A stretch of DNA of 10,836 nucleotides, taken from Deltaproteobacteria bacterium. Its GTDB lineage: Bacteria > Desulfobacterota > Syntrophobacteria > BM002. The notes below the pieces were generated by a model that saw only the letters and a list, made by a program, of their open reading frames with translations, was not told the origin of the DNA and ran no database searches. The stretch's first letter is position 1. Every line of letters begins with the position of its first letter. The translations under genes were made by a program, and so were the position numbers. The stretch spans positions 1-10,836 of the forward strand of contig JAGFXI010000038.1 of the NCBI GenBank assembly GCA_017861095.1, in the 5' to 3' direction. Below, in pieces: positions 1 through 6,568 of this stretch.

Positions 1-849
1 CACATAGATGTCGGGGCTGATGTACTGGACCTCTTCCTCATTGTAGGCCAGGCCCGGCTTGGGCTCCAGGTGGGTGATGATGTTGATGGCCGCCTGGATT
101 TCCTGAGGGCTCCTTCCGGTAGCTCTGACGATGGCCTGATAGTTCTTGGTCTCCAGGTCATTCAGGTGATTCTTGACGATGTCGATGACCAGGGTGTCTG
201 GGAGGCTGAGGTTTTTCACCTGGAGGAGCAGACACTCCTGGAGATCCCTTGCCGCCACCCCGGGGGGGTCGAAGTCCTGGACCACCGCGAGGACCAGCTC
301 CACAAAGCCCTCGTCGCGGCCGCCCATCTGGGCGATCTCGGCCACCGTCGCCTTGAGGTAGCCATCCATATCGATGTTGCCAATGATAAGGGTTCCCACG
401 TCCTTTTCATCTTCCGACAGGTGGGATAGATGTAACTGCCAGAGTAAATGGGCATTCAGGTCAGGCTTCTTGGTGAGGCGACCTTCCAGCGAAGGCAGCT
501 CGGGGCTCACCTCATGCTCGATCGGGACTCGACCGCTGCTGTAAGTGCTGTACTCGCCCAGGTAGGCCTCCCAGTCGAAGTCGTCCCGCGGCTTCTCGTC
601 AATAGTGACCTCGGAGACCTGCTCCTTGTCCCGGCTGAAGGATTCCCCCTCCTCCTCCTCCTGCGATTCCTGCTGATCCGCGGCTCCCTCGGCCGTCTCC
701 TCGAGGAGCGGGTTTTGCTCCAGCTCCTGGGTGATGGTATCCAGCAGTTCCAGGCGGGAGAGCTGCAGCAGTTTGATGGCCTGCTGCAACTGAGGGGTCA
801 TGATCAACTGTTGCGCCAGCCTGAGCTGCTGTCTCAGTTCGATCGCCAT
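1..849 (-). CDS. rpoN: RNA polymerase sigma-54 factor RpoN, N-terminal part (cut by window edge)
   Basis: Sigma-54 directs RNA polymerase to -24/-12 promoters that need an AAA+ activator. Only the first 283 residues are present; the C-terminal part, including the DNA-binding HTH and RpoN box, lies beyond position 1. Region I is clear: the start MAIELRQQLRLAQQLIMTPQ is followed by the glutamine/leucine-rich stretch QQAIKLLQLSRLELLDTI and by EQNPLLEE. Next comes an acidic region II (roughly residues 45-80, with a run of glutamates) and then the core-binding domain, recognisable by GNIDMDGYL (around residue 157) and QDFDPPGVAARDLQECLLLQ (around residue 190). The reading frame is uninterrupted. 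The ATG at 849 fits the family N-terminus exactly, although its Shine-Dalgarno is weak (AGAG about 9 nt upstream). The gene follows lptB by 151 bp on the same strand, the usual lptB-rpoN linkage. Confidence 0.96.
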   Translation of the reverse strand, partial: MAIELRQQLRLAQQLIMTPQLQQAIKLLQLSRLELLDTITQELEQNPLLEETAEGAADQQESQEEEEGESFSRDKEQVSEVTIDEKPRDDFDWEAYLGEYSTYSSGRVPIEHEVSPELPSLEGRLTKKPDLNAHLLWQLHLSHLSEDEKDVGTLIIGNIDMDGYLKATVAEIAQMGGRDEGFVELVLAVVQDFDPPGVAARDLQECLLLQVKNLSLPDTLVIDIVKNHLNDLETKNYQAIVRATGRSPQEIQAAINIITHLEPKPGLAYNEEEVQYISPDIYV

Positions 850-924
850 AGGTCGTTACTCTGCCGGCCCCTCGTGCCGTTCTCCACCGTCTCTCGTAGA
901 AAGTTGACTAGTCACTGGCCGCGA

Positions 925-940
925 CCACGCCTTGGCGTGG
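925..940. repeat. Perfect 7-bp inverted repeat between lptB and rpoN
   Basis: On the minus strand the sequence reads CCACGCCAAGGCGTGG: two 7-bp arms (925-931 and 934-940) around a 2-nt centre, in the 151-bp gap between the lptB stop and the rpoN start. No T-run follows on either strand, so it is not a standard intrinsic terminator. It could be an operator, an RNA-processing hairpin or chance in GC-rich DNA. A 2-nt loop is too tight for a full RNA stem, so as RNA the two innermost pairs would open. Confidence 0.4.
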
Positions 941-1000
941 CTTTGCCGAACGGATCACCCTGCCTCGCGTTATCACCGTGCAGCCCATCATGTCCGCTTG

Positions 1001-1765
1001 CTAGAGGCTGAACTCCTCCCCAAGGTAAATCTTTCGTGCGAGCGCACTCGCCGCGATCTGGGCCGGGTCACCCTCCTCCAGAAGTTGCCCCTGATGGAGA
1101 ATGTAAGCCCGATCACAGACCTTGAGGGTCTCCCGCACATTGTGATCTGAAATCAAGAGCCCGATACCCTTTTCCTTCAATTGTCCCAGGATCCGTTGCA
1201 GGTCGAGAACGGCCAGAGGATCGATGCCGGCGAACGGTTCATCGAGGAGCAGGAAGCTCGGCCTGGTCACCAGGGCCCGGGTGATCTCGACCCGCCGGCG
1301 CTCGCCGCCGGACAGAGAGTATGCCTTGTTGTCGGCGAGCGGCGTGAGGTTCAACTCGGCGAGGAGCTCCTCGAGCCGCGTCCTTCGTTCGTCTCGGGTG
1401 AGCGCCATGGTCTCGAGGATCGCCATGAGGTTCTCTGCCACCGTGAGCTTCCGGAATACTGACGGCTCCTGGGGCAAATAGGTAATCCCCTCCCGTGCCC
1501 GCAGGTACATGGGGAGACCGCTCACCTCTTTCCCGTCGAGAAAGACCTGGCCACCGTCCGGACGAATCAACCCTACGATCATGTAAAAGGTTGTAGTCTT
1601 GCCCGCACCGTTCGGTCCCAGAAGCCCCACGATCTCTCCGCGGTTGACAGCAAGACTCACCTGATCGACCACCCGGCGGCTGCGGTAGACCTTTACCAAC
1701 CCCTGAGCGCTGAGCTTACCCACCTTGGTCGCCGGTTGCGGGGGGACGTTTTGCTCCTTCTCCAC
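1001..1765 (-). CDS. lptB: LPS export ABC transporter ATP-binding protein LptB
   Basis: Cytoplasmic ATPase of the LptB2FGC complex that extracts LPS from the inner membrane and pushes it across the LptA bridge. All ABC motifs are visible, counting from the chosen GTG: Walker A GPNGAGKT (50-57), Q-loop in YLPQEPSVF (Q99), signature LSGGERRR (151-158), Walker B FLLLDEP with catalytic E176, and H-loop H208 in SDHNVRET. FAGIDPLAV and the C-terminal YLGEEFSL are LptB hallmarks. I chose the GTG at 1765 (254 aa) because GGGAG lies 5 nt upstream; this start is inside lptA and gives a 50-bp overlap. The alternative GTG at 1723 (240 aa, nearly the E. coli length of 241) overlaps the lptA stop by 8 bp but lacks a clear Shine-Dalgarno. 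A longer in-frame upstream extension lies over lptA and is not real. Confidence 0.96.
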   Translation of the reverse strand: MEKEQNVPPQPATKVGKLSAQGLVKVYRSRRVVDQVSLAVNRGEIVGLLGPNGAGKTTTFYMIVGLIRPDGGQVFLDGKEVSGLPMYLRAREGITYLPQEPSVFRKLTVAENLMAILETMALTRDERRTRLEELLAELNLTPLADNKAYSLSGGERRRVEITRALVTRPSFLLLDEPFAGIDPLAVLDLQRILGQLKEKGIGLLISDHNVRETLKVCDRAYILHQGQLLEEGDPAQIAASALARKIYLGEEFSL

Positions 1766-2330
1766 TCTTACTCCCGTCAGCAGCGCCCTTGGGGCCGGAA
1801 CTGTAAATGGTGGCCTGCACTCGCCCGGAAGGGCCCGATTCCACAATGCTCTTCTCGCTGTCCAGAAAAAGGGTGATCCGGTCACCCTGGATGGAATCCT
1901 GATTGCGCACCACCCGGGGGTCGCCGGTAAGTACCACCTTGTTGTCGGCCCGGTAGTACGTGGCCACCTTTCCGGTCGCTACCCGCTCTCCCTGGGTGAT
2001 CTGTACGTTTCCCTCCACGACAATCTTATCCACAGAGCCACCGCCGAGATCGGAGCCTTTGGCGTCTCCCTGGCCTTTGTCAGCATAGAAGACCGTCATC
2101 TTGTCGCCCCGAACCACGATATCCTTCTGGGTGGCGACCACGTGTCCCGAGAATACGACCTGGTGCTGCTGCTGGAACGCCTCCACCTGGTCGCTGGTGA
2201 TGTGGATCGGCTCCGCCTTGTCCGGCTCGGCCGGCTTCTGCTGCTGGGCCCTAACGGACACCGTTCCGAGGACAAAGAGAAACGCCGCGAGAACGGCTGT
2301 TATGCCGATCACCGGAGCGGGTCTTGCCAT
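1716..2330 (-). CDS. lptA: LPS transport periplasmic bridge protein LptA (OstA-like)
   Basis: Periplasmic beta-jellyroll protein that polymerises between LptC and LptD to carry LPS to the outer membrane. The predicted product has 204 aa. It begins with a Sec signal peptide (hydrophobic stretch about residues 6-26, likely cleavage after VRA at 28). The OstA/LptA repeat pattern follows: PIHITSDQVEAF, VVFSGHVVATQKDIVVRGDKMTV, VEGNVQITQGERVATGKVATYY and KVVLTGDPRVVRNQDSIQGDRI. The mature protein has a Gly/Asp-rich loop (GDAKGSDLGGGS) between two strands and ends in a low-complexity Gly/Ser/Lys tail of about 25 residues. I prefer the ATG at 2330, with AAGAGG 6 nt upstream, over the in-frame ATG at 2351, whose only purine stretch abuts the start. 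It lies 25 bp after lptC and overlaps lptB. Confidence 0.93.
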   Translation of the reverse strand: MARPAPVIGITAVLAAFLFVLGTVSVRAQQQKPAEPDKAEPIHITSDQVEAFQQQHQVVFSGHVVATQKDIVVRGDKMTVFYADKGQGDAKGSDLGGGSVDKIVVEGNVQITQGERVATGKVATYYRADNKVVLTGDPRVVRNQDSIQGDRITLFLDSEKSIVESGPSGRVQATIYSSGPKGAADGSKSGEGAKRPPATGDQGG

Positions 2331-2355
2331 GAGGTGCCTCTTCCCGCCCATCCTC

Positions 2356-2955
2356 TTATCCCCGGTTTGGGGAGCCTCCCAGCCTCACGCCTTCCAGGCG
2401 GGTGTCGACGCGGCTCAGGATTTTCATGCTGCGCTCATCTATCTCGAGGCTCGCCCCCACCCCACGCAGGGTGAGCCCCCGGCCCACGATGAGCACGGGA
2501 TCGGGAGTGAAGATGAGGTTCTTGGCGTTATCATAGAACAGGTGAGCGGTTGTCAGCTCGTAGGTGTCGTTGTAGTTCACATGGACGTTCCCGCGAGCCT
2601 CCATGTTCTTGCTCCCATGGTCGATCGAACCTTCGTCAGCCACCAGAGTGATCTTGCCGCCATCATTCTGGAAAAACACCACGGTCACCTTGTCAAGGAA
2701 CGTCTGCTGCTGCTGCTCGTAGTGCCGAGCTGCGTCCGCCTCGACGGTGTAGCGGGTGCGGCCCTGTCTCACCTCGCTGTACTCCATGTGGTTGATGGTA
2801 AGAGAGGAGGTGTCATCGGCATTCTTGTCCGCCGCCGGCAGCCCCTGGGAGATGGGCGCGGAGCGCTGTTTCAGTGCCACGACAAACAGGACAACCACGC
2901 AGACCATGGCCGCCGAAACGACCCAGCGGATGCGGGACCAGAACCGATGCTCCAT
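2356..2955 (-). CDS. lptC: LPS export inner-membrane protein LptC
   Basis: Bitopic inner-membrane protein that receives LPS from LptFG/LptB and hands it to LptA. The product is 199 aa, close to the E. coli length (191). A short positive N-terminus (HRFWSRIR) and one membrane segment (about residues 11-28) anchor a periplasmic beta-jellyroll domain. Supporting signs are INHMEYSEVRQGRTRYTVEADAA-type strand patterns, LVADEGSIDHGSKNMEARGNVHV (the LptC/LptA-like turn with GNV) and TPDPVLIVGRGLTLRGVGASLEID. It is the first gene after a 335-bp gap with a candidate promoter at 3035-3063, so lptC-lptA-lptB-rpoN may form its own transcription unit. The Shine-Dalgarno GAGAGG sits only 2 nt from the ATG, which is close. 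LptC sequences diverge widely, so the assignment rests on position as well as pattern. Confidence 0.92.
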   Translation of the reverse strand: MEHRFWSRIRWVVSAAMVCVVVLFVVALKQRSAPISQGLPAADKNADDTSSLTINHMEYSEVRQGRTRYTVEADAARHYEQQQQTFLDKVTVVFFQNDGGKITLVADEGSIDHGSKNMEARGNVHVNYNDTYELTTAHLFYDNAKNLIFTPDPVLIVGRGLTLRGVGASLEIDERSMKILSRVDTRLEGVRLGGSPNRG

Positions 2956-3034
2956 AACCTCTCGTAGCCAATATGACCGGGGGAGCTACCCACAACGCTC
3001 CATGCAACTTCCATGCAAAATCTCTTCAGGTTTA

Positions 3035-3063
3035 GATATACCATAGCCCCTCGGGACTGTAAA
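3035..3063 (-). promoter_or_regulatory. Candidate sigma-70 promoter for lptC-lptA-lptB-rpoN
   Basis: Read on the minus strand: -35 TTTACA (3063-3058), a spacer of exactly 17 bp, and -10 TATATC (3040-3035) preceded by TGG, which gives an extended -10 (TGn). It lies about 80 bp upstream of the lptC ATG on the correct strand and within an AT-rich patch. This is a motif match only; no start site is known. Confidence 0.55.
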
Positions 3064-3105
3064 GGCCATTATCTTCGGGATAGACCGCAAAAAATCTATG
3101 AAAAT

Positions 3106-3123
3106 CAAGTTGTTAAAAACTTG
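3106..3123. repeat. AT-rich inverted repeat upstream of the lptC promoter
   Basis: CAAGTT and AACTTG arms (3106-3111 and 3118-3123) flank a 6-nt centre, about 43 bp upstream of the -35 box at 3063. The spacing and symmetry would suit a dimeric regulator's operator. On the minus strand it is followed by ATTTTC, so a weak terminator for the kdsC transcript is an alternative, but the stem has only two G-C pairs. Confidence 0.35.
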
Positions 3124-3290
3124 CTGAACGCCCCCTCCCCTCCCGGTTGCATCGAGTCCTCTGACGGGTTGCCGAAAAGCCGGCCGAGCGCGCGCCTGAG
3201 GCCGGGGGATCTGCGAGCCAGGGCGCATGCTCTCGCTTCACCCAGAACTAGAGAGGTCAGAGCGGTTCTTTCCGCACTGTCGTCGGGGCT

Positions 3291-3839
3291 TCATCCGGTG
3301 CCGAGAAAGGGGCCGGCCATCTCTTCCCACCTGCCCTGAGCCTGAAGAATGAGCTCACAGACCTCACGAACCGCACCCCGTCCCCCATCACGGTCAGTAA
3401 TCACGTGACAGTACGACGCTACCGCCGGGACCGCGCCAGCCGTGGCGACCGCGAGACCGACCCGCCTCAGGATGGGGATGTCCACGATGTCGTCCCCCAC
3501 GTACGCCACGTCTCTGTCGGTGAGCCCCCGCTTCGCTATGATTTCCTCGTAGGCGGGGAGCTTGTACAACGTGCCCTGGACTACGAGCCCGATCCCCAGG
3601 TCTTCGGCTCGACGGGCAACCACCCGCGAGCTCCTCCCGCTGATGAAACCCACTTCGATCCCGGCCCGCTGAAGAAGGCGAATGCCGAGCCCGTCCCGGA
3701 CGTTGAACACCTTGCTCTCCTCCCCGTCGGGGTGAAGAAGGATCCCGCCATCGGTGAGCACCCCGTCCACATCGAGCAGAAGGACCCGTATCCGGGCCGC
3801 GCGCTCAGTGACCTCCTCCGGGCTCGGGCGGTATCTCAT
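3291..3839 (-). CDS. kdsC: 3-deoxy-D-manno-octulosonate 8-phosphate phosphatase (KdsC, HAD family)
   Basis: Hydrolyses KDO-8-phosphate to KDO in the cytoplasm, the step after KdsA. The 182-aa length matches the C0-type HAD phosphatases (E. coli KdsC 188 aa), which lack a cap domain and act as tetramers. HAD motifs, in order: nucleophile/acid pair D23 and D25 in LLLDVDGVLTDGG, motif II S67 in FISGRSS, a lysine K93 in GTLYKLPAYEEI, and the metal-binding GDDIVDIPIL with D116, D117 and D120. AVATAGAVPAV and TDRDGGRGAVREVCELIL are typical of the family C-terminus. The ATG at 3839 overlaps the kdsA stop as ATGA, implying translational coupling. The sugar isomerase gene kdsD, which often lies between kdsA and kdsC, is absent here. 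Related YrbI-like phosphatases share the motifs, but the neighbours favour KdsC. Confidence 0.94.
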   Translation of the reverse strand: MRYRPSPEEVTERAARIRVLLLDVDGVLTDGGILLHPDGEESKVFNVRDGLGIRLLQRAGIEVGFISGRSSRVVARRAEDLGIGLVVQGTLYKLPAYEEIIAKRGLTDRDVAYVGDDIVDIPILRRVGLAVATAGAVPAVASYCHVITDRDGGRGAVREVCELILQAQGRWEEMAGPFLGTG

Positions 3840-4669
3840 GGGCCTTCCTTTCCTCCTCCCGGTTGGACAGCCCCATGTACCCTGAGGAGCGTCCCCACCA
3901 GAGGTTCGAGGTCGCGCAGGGCGATGGCGTTCGGTCCGTCGCAGAGGGCGCGATCCGGTTCCTCGTGGACCTCCAGAAATACCCCGTCCACCCCGGCAGC
4001 CACCGCCGCCCGCGCCAGCGCGGCCACGAAGCGGCGTTCCCCGCCCGAGCGCTCTCCTCCTCCCCCCGGAGACTGGACGCTGTGGGTGGCGTCGAATACT
4101 ACCAGACCGCACTCTCTCAAGATGGCGAGAGACCGCATATCCACCACAAGGTTGTGGTAACCGAAGAAGGTACCACGCTCGGTGAGGATCACCCGGTCGT
4201 TCCCGGCAGCCCTGATCTTGGCCGCCACGTGGACCATCTCGGTGGGGGAGAGGAACTGGCCCTTTTTCACGTTCACCGGTTTCCCGGTCGCGGCCGCCGC
4301 CATGACCAGGTCGGTCTGGCGACATAGGAAGGCAGGGATCTGGAGCAGGTCAAGCACCTCGGCCGCTCGGTTCACCTCGGAGACCGAGTGGACGTCCGAG
4401 AGCACCGGCAGATGGAACCTCCGGCGGACCTCGCCGAGAATCTCGAGCCCCGCGTCGAGGCCCGGGCCTCGGAAAGAGCGATGAGAGGTACGGTTCGCCT
4501 TGTCATAGGAGCTCTTGAAAATCACGGGAAGGCGAAGTGTGGCGGCCAAGCCCCTGAGGACCTCGGCCGCTGTAAAGGCGATCTCGGCGCTTTCGAGAAC
4601 GCAAGGGCCGGCAATAAGAAAGAGCCGGCCGTCGCCGATGGTGGCGTGCTCCAACACGATGGCTGGCAT
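3836..4669 (-). CDS. kdsA: 2-dehydro-3-deoxyphosphooctonate aldolase (KDO-8-phosphate synthase KdsA), metal-dependent type
   Basis: Condenses phosphoenolpyruvate with arabinose-5-phosphate to KDO-8-phosphate, the committed step of KDO synthesis for lipid A-core. At 277 aa it is close to the usual length. Family blocks are IAGPCVLES (19-27), FKSSYDKANRTSHRSFRGPG (51-70), PVLSDVHS, CRQTDLVMAAAATGKPVNVKKGQFL (about 116-140), ERGTFFGYHNLVVDMRS and FDATHSVQSPGG. Position 23 is cysteine in GPC, where the metal-independent E. coli enzyme has asparagine. The other expected metal ligands are present as H196, E233 and D244 (FLEVH, CDGP). This places it in the metal-dependent class known from Aquifex. 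Shine-Dalgarno GAGG lies 6 nt before the ATG. It starts 22 bp after the pyrG stop and overlaps kdsC by 4 bp. Confidence 0.96.
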   Translation of the reverse strand: MPAIVLEHATIGDGRLFLIAGPCVLESAEIAFTAAEVLRGLAATLRLPVIFKSSYDKANRTSHRSFRGPGLDAGLEILGEVRRRFHLPVLSDVHSVSEVNRAAEVLDLLQIPAFLCRQTDLVMAAAATGKPVNVKKGQFLSPTEMVHVAAKIRAAGNDRVILTERGTFFGYHNLVVDMRSLAILRECGLVVFDATHSVQSPGGGGERSGGERRFVAALARAAVAAGVDGVFLEVHEEPDRALCDGPNAIALRDLEPLVGTLLRVHGAVQPGGGKEGP

Positions 4670-4691
4670 GACTAACCTCGTGGGGTGATGT

Positions 4692-6338
4692 TCAGGCCGG
4701 GTTGGTCTGCCGGTGCTCCAGGGAGCTCCTGATGAATTCCCGGAAGAGGGGATGGGGGGCCATGGGTCGAGACTTGAATTCGGGGTGGAACTGACACCCC
4801 AGAAACCAAGGATGATCTTCTAGCTCGACGATCTCCACGAGTTCCTTGTCCGGCGAGAGTCCGGTGTACCGGAGTCCCTTCGCGCCGAGCACCTCCCGGT
4901 ACTCGTTGTTGAACTCGTAGCGGTGTCTGTGCCGTTCGGAGATCTGGCGCTCGCCGTAGGCAGCGTACGCCCTGGAACCCTCTTCCATGACGCAGGGATA
5001 GGCCCCGAGACGCATGGTGCCGCCGAAGTCCGAGTTCTCGTCCCGCCGTTGGATGGCCTTCTTGGCGTAGTCGTACCACTCGCGCATGAGGTAGATCACT
5101 GGTTGCGGGCAGGTGCGATCAAACTCCATACTGTGCGCCTGAACGAGACCGGCCACGTGCCTGGCGAACTCCACCACCGCGAGCTGCATTCCCAGGCAGA
5201 TACCGAAGAAGGGAATCCGGTTCTCTCTGGCGTACCGGACCGCCTTGATCTTGCCCTCGATACCCCGGCCGCCGAAACCGCCCGGCACGAGGATTCCATC
5301 CGCCCCGCTCAAGAGGGTCTCTCCGCCCTCCTTCTCAACCTGCTCGGAGTCGATGTAGTTCAGCCTCACCTGGCAGTCGTTGGCAACCCCCCCGTGGACG
5401 AGGGCCTCGTTCAGGCTCTTGTAGGACTCGCGGAGATCGATGTACTTCCCCACGATCCCGATGGTGACCTCGTGTTTGGGCTTCTTCAGCCGATGGACGA
5501 GCTCCTCCCAGTGCTCGAGCCGGGGCGCCCGGGTCCAGATGTTCAGGTACTGAACGATCTTCTCGTCAAGGCCTTCCTGATGAAACTTGAGCGGCACCTC
5601 GTAGATGGTCTCGACGTCCTGTGCGGTGATAACCGCCTCCGGCTCCACGTTACAGAAGTGGGCGATCTTGGCCTTGATCGACTTGCTGAGAGGCATTTCG
5701 GTGCGGCAGAGGAGGATGTCGGGCTGAATACCGATACCGCGGAGCTCTTTCACGCTGTGCTGGGTGGGCTTGGTCTTCACCTCGCCAGCCGCTTTGATGT
5801 AAGGAACCAGGGTGAGGTGAATGTAGATGACGCTCTCCTTGCCGAGATCCGATTTCAGTTGCCGGATTGCCTCGAGGAAGGGCTGCCCCTCGATGTCTCC
5901 CACAGTGCCGCCGATCTCGACGATGGCCACGTCGGCGTCATTCACCACGTTCAGGATGTTTTGCTTGATCTCGTCGGTGATGTGGGGAATCACCTGGACC
6001 GTGCCGCCGAGGTAATCACCCCGGCGCTCCTTGGTGATCACGGCGTAATAGATGCTGCCGGAGGTAAAGTTGTTCTTCCTGCTCATCCTGGCGGAAGTGT
6101 ACCGCTCGTAGTGACCCAAGTCCAGGTCGGTCTCAGCGCCGTCGTCGGTGACGTAAACCTCGCCGTGCTGAAAGGGGTTCATGGTTCCTGGGTCCACGTT
6201 GATGTAAGGATCCAGCTTCTGAAGGGTGACCCGCAACCCCCGGCTCTCCAGGAGCGCCCCAATGGCGGCTGAGGCAAGCCCTTTCCCCAGCGAGGAGAGC
6301 ACGCCGCCGGTTACGAAGATGAATTTACGCTTGCTCAC
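4692..6338 (-). CDS. pyrG: CTP synthase (glutamine-hydrolysing)
   Basis: Converts UTP to CTP using ATP and ammonia from glutamine. It supplies CTP for nucleic acids, phospholipids and CMP-KDO. From the chosen start it is 548 aa (E. coli 545). The N-terminal synthetase domain has FVTGGVLSSLGKG (8-20), KLDPYINVDPGTM and DDGAETDLDLGHYERY (65-80). The class I glutaminase domain has the oxyanion strand PGGFGGRG (352-359), nucleophile C381 in GICLGMQ, and the H518/E520 pair in CQFHPEFKSRP. The GTG at 6338 is chosen because it gives the family N-terminus (SKRKFIFVTGG) and has GAGAG 7 nt upstream. An in-frame ATG at 6386 would add 16 residues (MGKKRLGLAPCYESVT); it also has GGAGGAG 7 nt upstream, but that purine run is an arm of a hairpin. 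First gene of the minus-strand operon, 22 bp ahead of kdsA. Confidence 0.97.
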   Translation of the reverse strand: MSKRKFIFVTGGVLSSLGKGLASAAIGALLESRGLRVTLQKLDPYINVDPGTMNPFQHGEVYVTDDGAETDLDLGHYERYTSARMSRKNNFTSGSIYYAVITKERRGDYLGGTVQVIPHITDEIKQNILNVVNDADVAIVEIGGTVGDIEGQPFLEAIRQLKSDLGKESVIYIHLTLVPYIKAAGEVKTKPTQHSVKELRGIGIQPDILLCRTEMPLSKSIKAKIAHFCNVEPEAVITAQDVETIYEVPLKFHQEGLDEKIVQYLNIWTRAPRLEHWEELVHRLKKPKHEVTIGIVGKYIDLRESYKSLNEALVHGGVANDCQVRLNYIDSEQVEKEGGETLLSGADGILVPGGFGGRGIEGKIKAVRYARENRIPFFGICLGMQLAVVEFARHVAGLVQAHSMEFDRTCPQPVIYLMREWYDYAKKAIQRRDENSDFGGTMRLGAYPCVMEEGSRAYAAYGERQISERHRHRYEFNNEYREVLGAKGLRYTGLSPDKELVEIVELEDHPWFLGCQFHPEFKSRPMAPHPLFREFIRSSLEHRQTNPA

Positions 6339-6393
6339 AGTCACGCTCTCATAGCAAGGGGCTAAACCGAGCCGCTTCTTCCCCATCCCTTAA

Positions 6394-6411
6394 CTCCTCC
6401 GCCAGGGGGAG
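6394..6411 (-). repeat. Small GC-rich hairpin in the pyrG leader
   Basis: Arms 6394-6400 and 6405-6411 (CTCCTCC and GGGGGAG on the plus strand, one G-T mismatch that would be G-U or A-C depending on the strand) around a 4-nt loop GCCA. On the transcript strand the GGAGGAG arm lies 7 nt before the alternative pyrG ATG at 6386, so folding would hide that ribosome site. Confidence 0.35.
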
Positions 6412-6478
6412 GGGAGCTAGCTGTCGCGACCACGAATTCCCTATCCCTTGTCGAAGTTCCCGCCTTTTCGCCGAGGAC

Positions 6479-6507
6479 GGGAGAGGGTGAGGGCGAGGGT
6501 GACAGGG
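6479..6507 (+). repeat. G-tract cluster (G-quadruplex motif) with hexamer repeats
   Basis: Five GGG tracts at 6479, 6485, 6491, 6497 and 6505 are separated by AGA, TGA, CGA and TGACA, matching the G3-N1-7 quadruplex rule with spare tracts. The core is a tandem hexamer GGGTGA-GGGCGA-GGGTGA (6485-6502). It lies in the pyrG leader with the G-rich strand as template, so the RNA would be C-rich. Confidence 0.6.
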
Positions 6508-6524
6508 ACTCTCCCATAACACCC

Positions 6525-6554
6525 AAAAAGCACAAGGCCCCGACGATCCGGGGC
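6525..6554 (-). terminator. Terminator-like hairpin in the pyrG leader (possible attenuator)
   Basis: On the minus strand GCCCCG (6554-6549) pairs with CGGGGC (6542-6537) around a 6-nt loop, and a T5 run follows at 6529-6525. The T-run starts 7 nt after the stem, further than in a standard intrinsic terminator, so efficiency would be low unless other pairing helps. It lies just downstream of the pyrG promoter and about 190 nt before the start codon, the place where an attenuator would act. Confidence 0.35.
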
Positions 6555-6568
6555 TCAAATTCGGCTCA

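Larger units (their letters stand above)
2956..3290. other. 335-bp intergenic gap between kdsC and lptC
   Basis: No convincing gene. It holds a candidate minus-strand promoter (3035-3063), an AT-rich 6-bp inverted repeat (3106-3123) and, towards kdsC, GC-rich sequence with no recognisable terminator. Short open frames here have no Shine-Dalgarno and arginine/proline-rich compositions typical of non-coding GC-rich DNA. AT content rises sharply at about 3025-3125 compared with its surroundings, which fits a regulatory region. Confidence 0.6.

Noticed and set aside
2986..3228. Minus-strand 80-codon frame in the kdsC-lptC gap
   Set aside because: No ribosome site, Arg/Pro-rich beginning, and it runs across the candidate promoter and palindrome.
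3405..4327. Plus-strand open frames opposite kdsA/kdsC
   Set aside because: Arg/Pro/Ser-rich translations without motifs; both opposite genes have intact catalytic residues.
4923..6272. Long plus-strand open frame (449 codons) opposite pyrG
   Set aside because: It lies wholly antisense to a clear CTP synthase gene; its codons mirror the third-position GC bias of pyrG and the product (Leu/Asp/Val-rich) has no recognisable motif.
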